Shown here: one piece after another, positions 19,701 to 28,217 of the stretch
How positions within the stretch are numbered: position 1 is the first letter of the stretch
Layout: each line of letters begins with the position of its first letter
Assembly (NCBI RefSeq): GCF_002310815.1
Contig: NZ_CP011033.1
Span: 248,001 to 312,000, forward strand
DNA from: Pseudoalteromonas tunicata
GTDB taxonomy: Bacteria; Pseudomonadota; Gammaproteobacteria; Enterobacterales; Alteromonadaceae
Direction: 5' to 3'
Length of the DNA: 64,000 nucleotides
Position numbers and translations under genes: made by a program
Notes under the pieces: model-generated
What the model saw: the letters and a program-made list of their open reading frames with translations, nothing else
What the model was told of the DNA's origin: nothing
Database searches by the model: none

Positions 19701-20550
19701 ACCCGCAGGCGTGATAGGCGAATTATGTGTCGGCGGTGATGGTCTGGCACTAGGTTACCTCAATCAACAGGCGCAGACGCAGCAGCAATTTGTCGCAAAT
19801 CCGTATAGTCGTATTTTGGGTCGGGCAGAGCGATTGTACAAAACGGGTGATTTAGTCCGTTATACGACAGATGGTTTAATCGAATATGTGGGGCGAGTAG
19901 ACGACCAAATTAAAATCCGCGGATTTCGGGTTGAATTAGGTGAAATCCAACGCAAATTAGATGGTTGTGAAAACGTTGCTAGCTCTTTGATAATCGTGAA
20001 AGCAAATGAAAGCAATGACAAAAAATTAGTCGCTTATGTTGAGTTAAAACAGCCATTAGAGCCGAGTCAAGAACGAGGTAAAGCGCTGAGTTTAGCCGAA
20101 CAGCTGTTAACTGAGTTACCAACTTACATGATCCCTGCTGTTTTTGTTTTTGTTCAACAGTGGCCATTAACCACCAATGGTAAAGTTAATAGAAAAGCAC
20201 TACCAGAACCGGATTTCAGTTTGATGCAGGCTTGTTATGTGGCACCACTGAATGAGTTCGAAAGTCGGTTAGTTGTAATTTGGAGTGAGTTATTACAAAT
20301 AGACTCATCTGTCATTGGGACAACCACTAATTTCTTTGAACTCGGCGGCCATTCACTTTTGGTTATGAAACTATTACAGCGAATTAATAATGAATTTGAT
20401 ATTGAGTTACAAATATCCGATCTCTACCGTTGTGAGAATATTCAACAAATAGCCGGATTTATTGAATCTATTTTGGCAATTCACACTCAGGATGTAGAAC
20501 TTGAAAAACGTGAGCAAGAAAACATTGAATTTGAGGACTTTGAGCTATGA
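13795..20550 (+). CDS. NRPS, two modules: dock-C-A-T-E/C-A-T
   Basis: A 2251-residue synthetase. Residues 1-60 are a TubC-type docking domain. C1 (about 74-500) is LCL-like with HHIATDGWS near 209. A1 (from about 540; YLIYTSGSTGNPKG near 695) reads DLFNNALTYK, which I recall as an Ala code. It carries the CLTCET insert. T1 is FFELGGHSLLI (about 1089). Then comes a dual E/C-type condensation domain (about 1142-1600) with the linker VPDNLIPKEC, NIQDIYPLAPLQEG, VHTMNSKHDPY and HHLITDH (about 1317); it predicts D-Ala. A2 (from about 1635) reads DALWLGGTFK, a Val-type code. T2 is FFELGGHSLLV (about 2180). The acidic tail ENIEFEDFEL may dock to the next protein. From about 17490 to 19950 the DNA is visibly more GC-rich and is repeated elsewhere. 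The stop overlaps the next start (ATGA), implying translational coupling. Confidence 0.93.
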   Translation: MENIKQLLVELERAGIRLYLDSGTLKSKAKSGAITAEIAAKIKKNKAAIVDTLAQLTQVHTVSQVIPRADQTSYPISFAQQRLFTLDKLKGGSAEYHMPMAFKMSGDIEFSILERVFCEIITRHQVLRSVFHLSEAQLVQHLLDAQDFTIKYDQLDTCDEQQQTLQIANFIAQESEQIFDLEQDFMIKVSYLTLPQGTTKQGVLFINLHHIATDGWSMEILLREFFALYQAYSNDKSNPLGELPIQYSDFAKWQRDWLKDEVLESQLTYWQQQLNDLPAVHSLPLDYPRAEIKAYDGALVSRQLSSDMCAKLLVLAQKLSLTPFMLVHGALALVLSRNSNQHDIVIGTPVANRRQLELESLIGFFVNTLLLRLNTENQPLSHFFAQLRQVHLDAQSHQDLPFEKLVEVLKVPRSTAYSPLFQIMLTTNSEYGTRNLATELAGVTISPLYNEKILTKFDLDINATLSMQGGIIEWTYDLALFSQTHIELLADHLQTVLSFLADWDENQHCTTTSIPMLTDKECTQLNTYNAHQLHYEKSLCIHELFETQASAHPERIALECAGQVLTYEALNTKANQLAHYLRSEHNIGPESSVGLCVERSLDMIIAMLAILKAGGAYVPLDPNYPATRLAYLINDARLSVVLSQQDVVEKVPLSQATLVLLNGLLDESNSPFSLYPNSNLNRAETGINETNLAYLIYTSGSTGNPKGVMIEHRNTVAMLHWAKQAFNDHELEKVLASTSLNFDLSVFEIFLPICFGFQCVIVKNALALTEHSLDVSMINTVPSAMKALLEVGALPESLKVVNLAGEPLTAQQVNQIFAILPDVAVCNLYGPSEDTTYSTYARFTSHLNRVPDIGKVIANSQAYILGNAQQLLPIGTVGELYLGGSGVARGYLNLPELTAERFINNPYFEPNGVNSSPRLYRTGDLVRYRNDGSIEFIGRIDDQVKVRGFRIELGEIEHALNQLSEIATSLVIARKLPDGAQQLVAYIQPCLTCETVTNSDQNTLLSAIKDALSATIPSYMMPSQYVFLTQWPLTPNGKIDKNALPAPNGILVGQEYVAPNSDIEFLLTEIWGELLGLQAEQISTTANFFELGGHSLLIMQLLAKLQHHKLVCSAQQLFQAGSLAAMAQHISIAPHALDTFEVPDNLIPKECNYITPAMLPLVELSQEEIEQIANTVSGNMENIQDIYPLAPLQEGVLFVHTMNSKHDPYVTTASFEFDSDMALTEFVQQLEWLIERHDVLRTAILWRGRAQALQVVQRRAYLPVTRLDLSGSDLKSAFETYVAQGAHGFELETAPLIELVVTPTDEQGRIFALLKFHHLITDHVSLDILMSELSAPDLTQLPPPLPYREFIARSLHNTANLNVAEFFSEKLGDIDTPTLPFDLAHVASDGNDVVEYGDEVALTQSEDIRRLAKRHQCSPAALFHLAWAQVLSACCGRDDVVFGTVMSGRMNGMPGIERMMGMLINTLPLRLPLKNLQVTDALRLVNQELQALLPYEQVSLAQAQSYSGIGGNTPLFSAILNYRHQAQAPAQSSSMPEQASARLLSTRERTNYPFELSVNDQGEGHCFTLDFQIERRIEAKRIAVYMQTALNSLVTALLNDSNSPVTELTVLPHAERTQQLIDWQAASAIYPKKACIHEVFEQRVADTPDAIALSCNEQVLSYRQLNERANQVAHYLQDRHQIGANSRVGLCIGRSVEMIIGTLAILKAGAAYVPLDPQAPQSRLAYMLEDTAVSVILTAESQATALHFSDVPQICLDQHDALISQQSSNNLSRATGLSSESLAYVIYTSGSTGHPKGVMTPHRAVNRLVCSPNFMTLDKETVFLQCATIAFDAATLEIWGPLLNGGRCVLFPDELITLERLNAVLAAQQVTAMWLTSGLFTQWSTACQPGLALEYVLAGGDVLNPQAVKAVQQALPDVSVINGYGPTENTTFTCCYPIPRGQDLSAGVPIGQGVQGDVVLILSAQGSLVPAGVIGELCVGGDGLALGYLNQQAQTQQQFVANPYSRILGRAERLYKTGDLVRYTTDGLIEYVGRVDDQIKIRGFRVELGEIQRKLDGCENVASSLIIVKANESNDKKLVAYVELKQPLEPSQERGKALSLAEQLLTELPTYMIPAVFVFVQQWPLTTNGKVNRKALPEPDFSLMQACYVAPLNEFESRLVVIWSELLQIDSSVIGTTTNFFELGGHSLLVMKLLQRINNEFDIELQISDLYRCENIQQIAGFIESILAIHTQDVELEKREQENIEFEDFEL
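16762..16779. repeat. In-frame 18-bp inverted repeat (copy 2)
   Basis: TGTCTCACGTGTGAGACA: 8-bp arms TGTCTCAC/GTGAGACA around GT. It encodes CLTCET at the same site of the A domain as copy 1. Confidence 0.85.
17492..17918 (+). repeat. E/C-domain repeat, copy 1
   Basis: Nearly identical to 63574-64000 with a constant offset of 46,082 bp and no indels. The match starts sharply inside the ERHDVLRTAI segment of the E/C domain and is cut by the window end, so its true length is unknown. Confidence 0.85.
18646..19950 (+). repeat. Val-type adenylation-domain repeat, copy 1
   Basis: About 1305 bp nearly identical to 34599-35903 (constant offset 15,953 bp). It begins at QQLIDWQAA in the C-A linker and ends at ELGEIQ, just before the small C-terminal subdomain, so it covers the substrate-binding core only. 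Confidence 0.9.
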
Positions 20551-23500
20551 GTGTTGAGTCGCTTTTTCAACAGCTGCAACAAGCGGGCGTTATTTTTAAA
20601 GCCGAAAATGATAAAATCACCCTAAAGCTCCCAAAGGAATTAGACGGTGATCTCAAAAAATCATTGGCATCTAATAAAGACGCGCTAAGAAACTTTTTAC
20701 AGCAGCTATACCAGCGGGGTAATAAAAAGCCACGATTATGCCGTGCAGCAGATGGACAAGATAGCCTTTCTTTTGCGCAGCAAAGACTGTGGCTAATCGA
20801 TCAACTTCAGGGTTCGTCTGCTGAATATAATATGCCACAAACCTATCAGGTCCGTGGTGAGCTGGATCTTAAACTAGTTGAACAAGCATTCACTGAGATC
20901 ATTAAACGTCATGAGATCTTAAGAACTATTTATCTTCAAAGTGGCACTCAGGTAATTCAAAAGGTACAGCAGGACGTTAACTTTTCTTTGAGTCGTTATG
21001 ATTTAACTGCGGTCAGTGAACATCAACAAGCCCAAGCACTCGATTCGCTGATGCAAAAGGATGCACAAACCCCGTTTGATTTAAGTAATGATTTAATGTT
21101 GCGTGTTACCTATGTCGCACTTAATAAGCGCACCACAGGTTCACCGCAACGTGGATATTTGCTATTTAACATGCATCATATCGCTTCAGATGGCTGGTCA
21201 ATGAGCATACTCAGCCAAGAATTTTTCTCTCTATACGCTGCTTTATCACAAGGAGCAGGGGAGTTAGCATTATTACCTGAATTACCAATACAGTATCGTG
21301 ATTATGCACAGTGGCAAAGAAAGTGGTTATCGGCAGATGTATTAAACTCGCAATTGGATTACTGGCGGACTCAGTTGTCGGATTTACCTGTATTGCATAG
21401 TTTACCCTTAAGTTATCACCGCCCTAAACAAAAACAGTATGAGGGGGGGTTATTATCAACGTCTTTGACAAGTAATGTGGCGCAACAACTCCATCAATTG
21501 GCGCAGCAATATCAGTTGACTGACTTTATGGTTTTACATGCTGCACTGGCGTTGACGCTTTCTCGTTTTTCTACCAATAACGATATTGTGATAGGTACTC
21601 CTATTGCCAATCGCAGTGAAGCAGACCTTCAGAACGTGATTGGTTTTTTTGTTAACTCTTTAGTGCTTCGGGTTAATACAAAACATCATTCACTTGATGA
21701 TTATCTTAGCCATATTCGTAGCGTTCATCAGCAGGCTCAATCAAATCAGGATGTGCCATTTGAGCAGATTGTCGAAGCACTTAATGCGCCTCGTAATGCC
21801 TCCTATAGTCCTTTATTCCAGATAGTATTAACAACCAATTCTGATTATGGTCTCGATACAAATAAAGAGCTAGCTGTTGAGCTCAATGAGTTGACTATGG
21901 AGCCTGTTGTTTGTGATACACCGATTTGTAAATTCGATCTTGAATTGAATCTCAGCATTCACAATGATGGCATAGAAATCAGTTGGATTTATGATAAAGC
22001 CTTATTCAGCGAGCAGCTTATTTCACGTTTTAATAACCAGTTAAATATTGTATTGGAGCGCATGGCGCAAAGTGCTGGCAAAGCAACTTACCTTGCACTG
22101 AGCCAAGTTACGGCGCTACATCCAGATGAAGAGGCACACTTACAGTCTTTATTGCAACCAACACCCACGGCTTTTTCGGATAATGCCACAATCACTGAAT
22201 TATTCGCATCATGTGTGAGTGCCACACCAGAAAAAATTGCTTTGATCTGTGCGCAGCAAAAGCTTAGTTATGCTGAGCTTGATGCTGCTTCTAATAATTT
22301 AGCTCGATATCTAAGAGCGCAAAAGCACCTGCGTATAAACAAAAATATTGGCTTATTACTTCCTCGCTCGACGCAGATGATAGTTGCTATGTTGGCTGTG
22401 TTAAAAGCAGGTTGTACTTATGTACCACTTAATCCTGACTACCCAGAAGCTAGATTGAATTATATTCTTGAAGATGCCAATGTTGAGCTTGTCATTACTA
22501 CGGATAGCTTAACTTTATTGCTGACCAAAGTAGGTATTTCAACAGTTATATTAAATGATGAACTGTCGGTTAAGCTTTTAGCAGGGGAAGATGTAAGTCA
22601 GAACGAGAGCGAAGGTTTAGAATTTGAGCCGTCAGTCGTTAGTGAGCCTGCTTATGTAATATATACTTCTGGTTCAACAGGGCAACCCAAAGGTGTGGTA
22701 GTGCCACATCGGGCAGTGATCCGCTTGGTGACAGAGCCTAATTTTATGACGCTTAACCAAGATACGGTATTTTTACAAGCGGCTAATGTCGCGTTTGATG
22801 CAGCGACATTAGAAATTTGGGGACCGTTACTTAATGGCGGGCAATGTGTGATTTATCCAGAGCGTTACATTGAGCTCGAACAATTGAATCAAATCATTGT
22901 TCGTCATAAAGTGAATGCACTATGGTTAACTGCAGGTTTGTTCAGTGAGTGGAGTAAAGAGTGTCCGGTGGAACTCCCGCTTCAGTATGTCCTTGCCGGT
23001 GGCGACGTACTTGACCCTGCTGCTGTTTGCCGTGTTCAGCAGAGATTACCTAAAGTACAAGTTATTAATGGTTATGGGCCAACTGAAAATACAACCTTTA
23101 CTTGCTGTTATCCTGTTCCTGCAAATTTTGATTCGAGTAAAAGTGTACCGATTGGTTACCCCCTGCAAGGTGATCAAGTCATGTTGCTTTCTGATAATGA
23201 GCTGGTACCTTATGGTTGTGTGGGTGAATTGTGTGTCAGTGGCGCTGGCTTGGCTCAGGGTTATCTGAATCAGGCCGAGCTAACAGAGCAGAAGTTTGCG
23301 TTAAATCCTTTTTATTTAGACTCTGGTTCAATACGCTATCAAAAACTATATCGCACCGGAGACTTAGCTCGCTACAATGCACAAGGAGTTATTGAATATG
23401 TTGGCCGCATTGATGATCAAATCAAAATACGTGGCTTTAGAGTTGAACTTGGCGAAATTGAACAGCAGATTTCACAACTCAACGAAGTATCCAGTGCGTT

Positions 23501-26500
23501 AGTGATGGTCTGCGAGGATAAACACATTAAACGTTTAGTCGCGTATGTTGAATTGAGCTCCTTCGCTCAACAAGGGGTTTCGGACCGAAGCTATGACCTA
23601 GCACAATTGGCAGATGAACTTAAGCAGCGTTTGCCTGACTATATGGTGCCTTCAGCTTTTGTGATTATCGATGCTTGGCCACTTACGAATAATGGAAAGA
23701 TTGACCGAAGAGCATTACCTCAAGCTGATTTTTCAGTCCTTCAAGATTGTTACATTGCGCCTCGCAATCAAGAAGAACAAGTATTAGTCGACATTTGGTC
23801 AGACTTACTAACTATTGAGCCGAAAACACTCAGTACTTCAGCTAACTTTTTTGCTTTAGGCGGTCATTCTTTATTGGTCATTCAGTTAATTGCTCAGCTA
23901 AAGAGGCGCGGTTATGGCGTTAATACTCAAGCAATATTTGCCAGCGAAAGTTTACAAACAATGGCTCAGTTACTTCAATTTGATAGCCATGCAGATGAAG
24001 TCTTTTTGGTTCCAGATAACTTAATCCCAACTAAATGTGAATACATTAATCCTGAGATGTTGAACTTGATTGATTTATCTCAAGAGGAAATCGATGAAAT
24101 AATCGCTCAAGTTCCTGGTGGCGTGAGCAATATTCAGGACATGTATCCACTTGCTCCACTGCAGCAAGGTATGTTGGCAATGCATACCTTGACAGATGGT
24201 CGTGATCCATATGTTACTACCGTCGCCTTTGAATTTAGTCAAAGACCATTGTTAGATATTTTACTTAATCAACTCAATACCATGATCGCCCGTCATGATG
24301 TTCTTCGCACTGGTGTTTACTGGCGTGGTCGAAATGAAGCTGTTCAAGTTGTCTTGCGCAATGCTTATGTCGAACTTGAATGGCTTCCCGTGACTAAAAA
24401 TGAACAAGTGAAAGACTTATTTACCAATTATGTTGAATATGGCGCTCATCGAATTGAGCTTGAATCAGCTCCTTTGATGCAATTGCAGGCAATGGATGAT
24501 CAAGGTAATGGGCGTATTTATGTTGTACTGAAAGTCCATCATTTGCTGATTGATCATGTATCTTTAGATATTTTAATGGAAGAGTTGGCATTGATTGATG
24601 CAGACGCTCATCATCAGTTACCTGATGTAACACCTTATAGGCATTTTATAGCTCGAATATTAAATAATAATCAATCGCTGGCGAGCTCTGTTTATTTTCG
24701 TGACATGCTTAGCAGTTATATCCAACCTTCTTATCCGTTTGGCTTAAGCGAAATTAATGGCGATGGTTCACAGATACGGGAATACAAGGCAAGATTATCA
24801 ACCGATCAATCTAAGCAGATCCGCAGCCTAACACAGGCAAACAACATGAGTCCGGCAGCGTTATTTCATTTGGCCTGGGCTATGGTTGTCGCCGCATGTT
24901 CAGGGCAAAAAGATGTTGTTTTTGGTACTGTTTTATCGGGGCGTATGCAAGGAGGGCCAGGGATAGAGCGAATGTTAGGTATGATGATTAATACCTTGCC
25001 TATTCGAGTCACTCTAGGTAATAAAAGTGCGCTTGCCCTGCTTAATTTGGTTAATGAGGCACTGCAATCTCTGCTTACGTATGAACAAGCCTCTTTATCT
25101 GAAGCAATGAGAGAAAGTGGTCTAGAGGGGAATGTGCCTCTTTTTAGTGCAGTGCTTAATTATCGCCACTCCCATGACGTCACAACGATTGATGAACAGG
25201 CAGATTTAAAGTTACTCGGGGTCAAAGAGCGTACGAATTATCCATTTGTATTGTCGGTGGATGATTTAGGCTTGGGATTTACTCTTACTTTACAAGTTAA
25301 TGCTAAAATTCGCCCTCATAGCATTATGGCTTATACCATGAAGGCATTAGATCAACTTTTGATTGCTTTAGCTCAAAATAATGATGCATCAGTGGCTAGC
25401 TGGTCTGTGGTTAATGACGCCGAGCGCCAGCAGCAGCTGGTAGATTGGAACAATACTGCGCTGAGCTACCCTAAAGAATTGTGCATTCATGAATTATTTG
25501 AAGCGCAAGTGCAACACGCACCAGAGCGCACCGCGGTATGGTTTGAAGAACAATGTTTAAGTTATGGCGAACTCAATGCCAAAGCCAACCAGTTGGCACA
25601 TTATTTACGCGCTGAGCATGGTGTTGGGCCCGATAGTTTAGTGGGCTTATGCACTGAGCGCTCATTGGAAATGGTCATCGGGATTTGGGGGATTTTAAAA
25701 GCCGGCGGCGCTTATGTGCCATTGGACCCCGAGTTACCGTCTGCTCGATTGCAGTATTTGGTCAGTGATACCCTGGCCAATGTGGTATTAAGTACCCAAG
25801 CCCTTAAAGAGCACATCACGTTAGGCGAAGCACAAGTGGTCTATCTTGATGGCTTGGGGAGTCAGGTTACGCATCCGTTTAGCGAGTATAGCGAAGAGAA
25901 TATTAATCTAAAGGAAATAGGGTTAACGTCACAGCACCTTGCCTACATGATTTACACCTCAGGGTCTACAGGTCAACCAAAAGGCGTATTGTTGGCCCAT
26001 CAAGCCTTGCACAACCGTATTGATTGGATGGACCGAGAATATGGCTGTGACAGCCTAGATGTTATTTTACAAAAGACCCCGTACAGTTTTGATGTGTCGG
26101 TCTGGGAATTTATTTGGCCCATGCTAAAGGGCGCAAAACTAGTGGTAGCCAAACCGCAAGGACACAAAGACCCAAGTTACCTCACCGAACTGATAGTTGC
26201 CACCGGCGTGACCAAATTGCATTTTGTGCCTTCCATGTTAGGCGTGATGTTAGCCCATGGTGACTTGCGTCGATGTCAGTCACTGAAACAGGTTTTTTGT
26301 AGTGGTGAAGCGTTACAAATCAGCCATGTTGAACAATTTAGATATCAGTTACCAGAGGTTGGATTACATAACTTATATGGCCCAACAGAGGCAGCCATTG
26401 ATGTGAGCTACTGGGATTGCTCGCAGCCACTGGGCAGCAGTGTGCCGATAGGAAAACCAATACAAAACATCCAGCTCTATATATTGGATGACGAATTAAA

Positions 26501-28049
26501 TCTATTACCACAAGGAGCCTGTGGCGAGTTACATATTGGTGGAGACGGCTTAGCCCGCGGCTATTTAAATCGGCCAGAGCTGACACAAGAGCGGTTTATC
26601 GCCAACCCATTTTATCAAGCAGAAGAAGCCAACAGCAGTGAGCGCTTATATAAAACAGGAGATTTGGTGCGCTACAAAGAAGATGGCAACATAGAATACA
26701 TGGGGCGTTTAGACCATCAAGTGAAGATAAGAGGCTTTCGCATAGAGCTGGGTGAAATAGAATATCAGGTCGCACAACATAAGCAAATAGACTCAGCGCT
26801 GGTTGTTGCCCAAGCGGATAAAGCAGGTAATCAACGGCTGATAGCCTATGGCAAAACCGTGCAAGCAGACGCCCCAAAAGAGGACGTTATTACCTCATTA
26901 AAAGCTGAGTTAGCGGCAGTATTACCAGAATACATGGTGCCAGCGAACGTTATTTTGGTCTCAGAATGGCCATTGACGCCAAATGGTAAAATAGACCGCA
27001 GAGGACTGCCCTCGGTGGATGAGAGTATCGATAGCACAGCGTATGTCGCGCCACACGGTGAGACAGAAGTGATGCTAGCAGAAGTATGGGCTCATGTATT
27101 AAAACTTGATGTTGCACGAATAAGCCGTAACGCCAATTTCTTTGAACTTGGCGGGCATTCACTATTAGTCATGAAGTTGGTGCAATCTATCGATCAAGTA
27201 TTTAAAACGCGCGGTATGGAAATTAACAAAGTCGCTCAGATGCCATCTCTCGCAGCTATGGCAACTGCTATCGAGACTCATAATGCCTATGAGTGGCAAG
27301 CTGTGAGGCCAATCCTTGATTCGAGTATTTCATCATCGGCTGTTATTTATTTAGCGCCTGGTGCCGGAATGACAAGTGGTGGTTATATGGATTTAGCCAG
27401 AGCAATGCCACAGGTCCAGTTTATGAGCCTTGAACCGGTTGGTATGAATCAGAATGATCCGCAAATTCAGGATTGGGATGCGCTTTTAACATGTTATGTG
27501 GAGGCAATTGTCTGCCATCGTCAAACATTGCACCATTGTCCTGATAAGATTTACTTGATGGGACATAGCTCAGGTGGGGCTGTGGCATTTGATACAGCTC
27601 TGAGGCTTGAGTCATTAGGTTGTAAAGTAGAAGTGCTATTGTGTGAATGTTTAGTTGCGACAGATGATGAGGCCGAATTTCAGATTAGTAATGAGGATAA
27701 ACAGGAATTGATGTTGTCTTATGCTCGACAACTTAAGCCGGAGGACTCTGATGACAAGCTCTTATCATGGCTTAATTTACCTATGACCCAGCGTTTGTTT
27801 GGTATGTATTTCCGTCAAGTTGATTGGGCTCGATGTTATAGACCACAACAACAGTTACAGGGCCTACTTACTATGATAGTGACTCCTGAATTAGGCATGG
27901 AGTATTGGGAAAATAAGCAAATGCAATTAGCGCCGCATGTCAGGTTACCAGTCAAGATGGTGCAGGCCCAAGGAAAGCATGTGACTATGATAAAAAGTCC
28001 TTATGCAATGAACTTAGCGACAATGTTAAATCGAATGTTGTCTGCATGA
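20547..28049 (+). CDS. Terminating NRPS: dock-C-A-T-E/C-A-T-TE
   Basis: A 2500-residue synthetase that releases the product. It has a TubC-type docking domain at 1-58 and an LCL-like C1 with HHIASDGWS (about 210). A1 (from about 548; YVIYTSGSTGQPKG near 702) reads DALWLGGTFK, Val-type. T1 is FFALGGHSLLV (about 1102). The E/C-type domain (about 1155-1600) has MHTLTDGRDPY and HHLLIDH (about 1331), predicting D-Val. A2 (from about 1646) reads DVWHFSLIDK, a Ser code. T2 is FFELGGHSLLV (about 2199). The C-terminal type I thioesterase (about 2266-2500) has the nucleophile motif GHSSGG near 2339 and a likely catalytic His in GKHVTMIKSP near 2478. It can hydrolyse or cyclise the chain; which one cannot be told here. 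The start overlaps the preceding stop by 4 bp. An exporter gene follows. Confidence 0.94.
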   Translation: MSVESLFQQLQQAGVIFKAENDKITLKLPKELDGDLKKSLASNKDALRNFLQQLYQRGNKKPRLCRAADGQDSLSFAQQRLWLIDQLQGSSAEYNMPQTYQVRGELDLKLVEQAFTEIIKRHEILRTIYLQSGTQVIQKVQQDVNFSLSRYDLTAVSEHQQAQALDSLMQKDAQTPFDLSNDLMLRVTYVALNKRTTGSPQRGYLLFNMHHIASDGWSMSILSQEFFSLYAALSQGAGELALLPELPIQYRDYAQWQRKWLSADVLNSQLDYWRTQLSDLPVLHSLPLSYHRPKQKQYEGGLLSTSLTSNVAQQLHQLAQQYQLTDFMVLHAALALTLSRFSTNNDIVIGTPIANRSEADLQNVIGFFVNSLVLRVNTKHHSLDDYLSHIRSVHQQAQSNQDVPFEQIVEALNAPRNASYSPLFQIVLTTNSDYGLDTNKELAVELNELTMEPVVCDTPICKFDLELNLSIHNDGIEISWIYDKALFSEQLISRFNNQLNIVLERMAQSAGKATYLALSQVTALHPDEEAHLQSLLQPTPTAFSDNATITELFASCVSATPEKIALICAQQKLSYAELDAASNNLARYLRAQKHLRINKNIGLLLPRSTQMIVAMLAVLKAGCTYVPLNPDYPEARLNYILEDANVELVITTDSLTLLLTKVGISTVILNDELSVKLLAGEDVSQNESEGLEFEPSVVSEPAYVIYTSGSTGQPKGVVVPHRAVIRLVTEPNFMTLNQDTVFLQAANVAFDAATLEIWGPLLNGGQCVIYPERYIELEQLNQIIVRHKVNALWLTAGLFSEWSKECPVELPLQYVLAGGDVLDPAAVCRVQQRLPKVQVINGYGPTENTTFTCCYPVPANFDSSKSVPIGYPLQGDQVMLLSDNELVPYGCVGELCVSGAGLAQGYLNQAELTEQKFALNPFYLDSGSIRYQKLYRTGDLARYNAQGVIEYVGRIDDQIKIRGFRVELGEIEQQISQLNEVSSALVMVCEDKHIKRLVAYVELSSFAQQGVSDRSYDLAQLADELKQRLPDYMVPSAFVIIDAWPLTNNGKIDRRALPQADFSVLQDCYIAPRNQEEQVLVDIWSDLLTIEPKTLSTSANFFALGGHSLLVIQLIAQLKRRGYGVNTQAIFASESLQTMAQLLQFDSHADEVFLVPDNLIPTKCEYINPEMLNLIDLSQEEIDEIIAQVPGGVSNIQDMYPLAPLQQGMLAMHTLTDGRDPYVTTVAFEFSQRPLLDILLNQLNTMIARHDVLRTGVYWRGRNEAVQVVLRNAYVELEWLPVTKNEQVKDLFTNYVEYGAHRIELESAPLMQLQAMDDQGNGRIYVVLKVHHLLIDHVSLDILMEELALIDADAHHQLPDVTPYRHFIARILNNNQSLASSVYFRDMLSSYIQPSYPFGLSEINGDGSQIREYKARLSTDQSKQIRSLTQANNMSPAALFHLAWAMVVAACSGQKDVVFGTVLSGRMQGGPGIERMLGMMINTLPIRVTLGNKSALALLNLVNEALQSLLTYEQASLSEAMRESGLEGNVPLFSAVLNYRHSHDVTTIDEQADLKLLGVKERTNYPFVLSVDDLGLGFTLTLQVNAKIRPHSIMAYTMKALDQLLIALAQNNDASVASWSVVNDAERQQQLVDWNNTALSYPKELCIHELFEAQVQHAPERTAVWFEEQCLSYGELNAKANQLAHYLRAEHGVGPDSLVGLCTERSLEMVIGIWGILKAGGAYVPLDPELPSARLQYLVSDTLANVVLSTQALKEHITLGEAQVVYLDGLGSQVTHPFSEYSEENINLKEIGLTSQHLAYMIYTSGSTGQPKGVLLAHQALHNRIDWMDREYGCDSLDVILQKTPYSFDVSVWEFIWPMLKGAKLVVAKPQGHKDPSYLTELIVATGVTKLHFVPSMLGVMLAHGDLRRCQSLKQVFCSGEALQISHVEQFRYQLPEVGLHNLYGPTEAAIDVSYWDCSQPLGSSVPIGKPIQNIQLYILDDELNLLPQGACGELHIGGDGLARGYLNRPELTQERFIANPFYQAEEANSSERLYKTGDLVRYKEDGNIEYMGRLDHQVKIRGFRIELGEIEYQVAQHKQIDSALVVAQADKAGNQRLIAYGKTVQADAPKEDVITSLKAELAAVLPEYMVPANVILVSEWPLTPNGKIDRRGLPSVDESIDSTAYVAPHGETEVMLAEVWAHVLKLDVARISRNANFFELGGHSLLVMKLVQSIDQVFKTRGMEINKVAQMPSLAAMATAIETHNAYEWQAVRPILDSSISSSAVIYLAPGAGMTSGGYMDLARAMPQVQFMSLEPVGMNQNDPQIQDWDALLTCYVEAIVCHRQTLHHCPDKIYLMGHSSGGAVAFDTALRLESLGCKVEVLLCECLVATDDEAEFQISNEDKQELMLSYARQLKPEDSDDKLLSWLNLPMTQRLFGMYFRQVDWARCYRPQQQLQGLLTMIVTPELGMEYWENKQMQLAPHVRLPVKMVQAQGKHVTMIKSPYAMNLATMLNRMLSA
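25411..27162 (+). repeat. Ser adenylation-module repeat, copy 1
   Basis: Almost identical to 48095-49752, 54647-56398 and 61418-63161, with no indels seen (offsets: 36,000 bp to the last copy, 29,236 bp to the third). It spans the C-A linker, the whole Ser A domain and the first part of the T domain through GGHS. Confidence 0.9.
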
Positions 28050-28060
28050 ATTAATTGACG

Positions 28061-28103
28061 TCCCTAGGTGATTTAAGCTCAATAAAAGGCGACTACTTAG
28101 GGA
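28061..28103 (+). promoter_or_regulatory. Hairpin after the thioesterase gene
   Basis: TCCCTAGGT (28061-28069) pairs with ACTTAGGGA (28095-28103), nine pairs including one G-U, loop 25 nt, 12 bp after the stop codon. There is no T tail; it may be a weak terminator or a 3'-end stem. Confidence 0.4.
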
Positions 28104-28161
28104 TAATTATTTGAAATCATCAACGCTTACCTTTCGTTTATTGCGTTTTTGATCTCAGACC

Positions 28162-28200
28162 GTTATCAAAAGAAGCGGTTTAAACGCCGTTTCTCATAAC
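28162..28200 (+). promoter_or_regulatory. Hairpin just before the exporter gene
   Basis: GTTAT (28162-28166) with ATAAC (28196-28200) encloses AGAAGCGG (28171-28178) paired to CCGTTTCT (28187-28194, one G-U), with an 8-nt loop. It ends 17 nt before the exporter ATG and close to its AAGG ribosome binding site, so it could tune translation or readthrough. Confidence 0.4.
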
Positions 28201-28217
28201 TATTACAAGGCTGTTTT

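Noticed and set aside
22945..23268. 107-codon plus-strand frame inside the thioesterase-bearing NRPS
   Set aside because: Out of frame with a continuous, motif-complete NRPS domain; no independent support.
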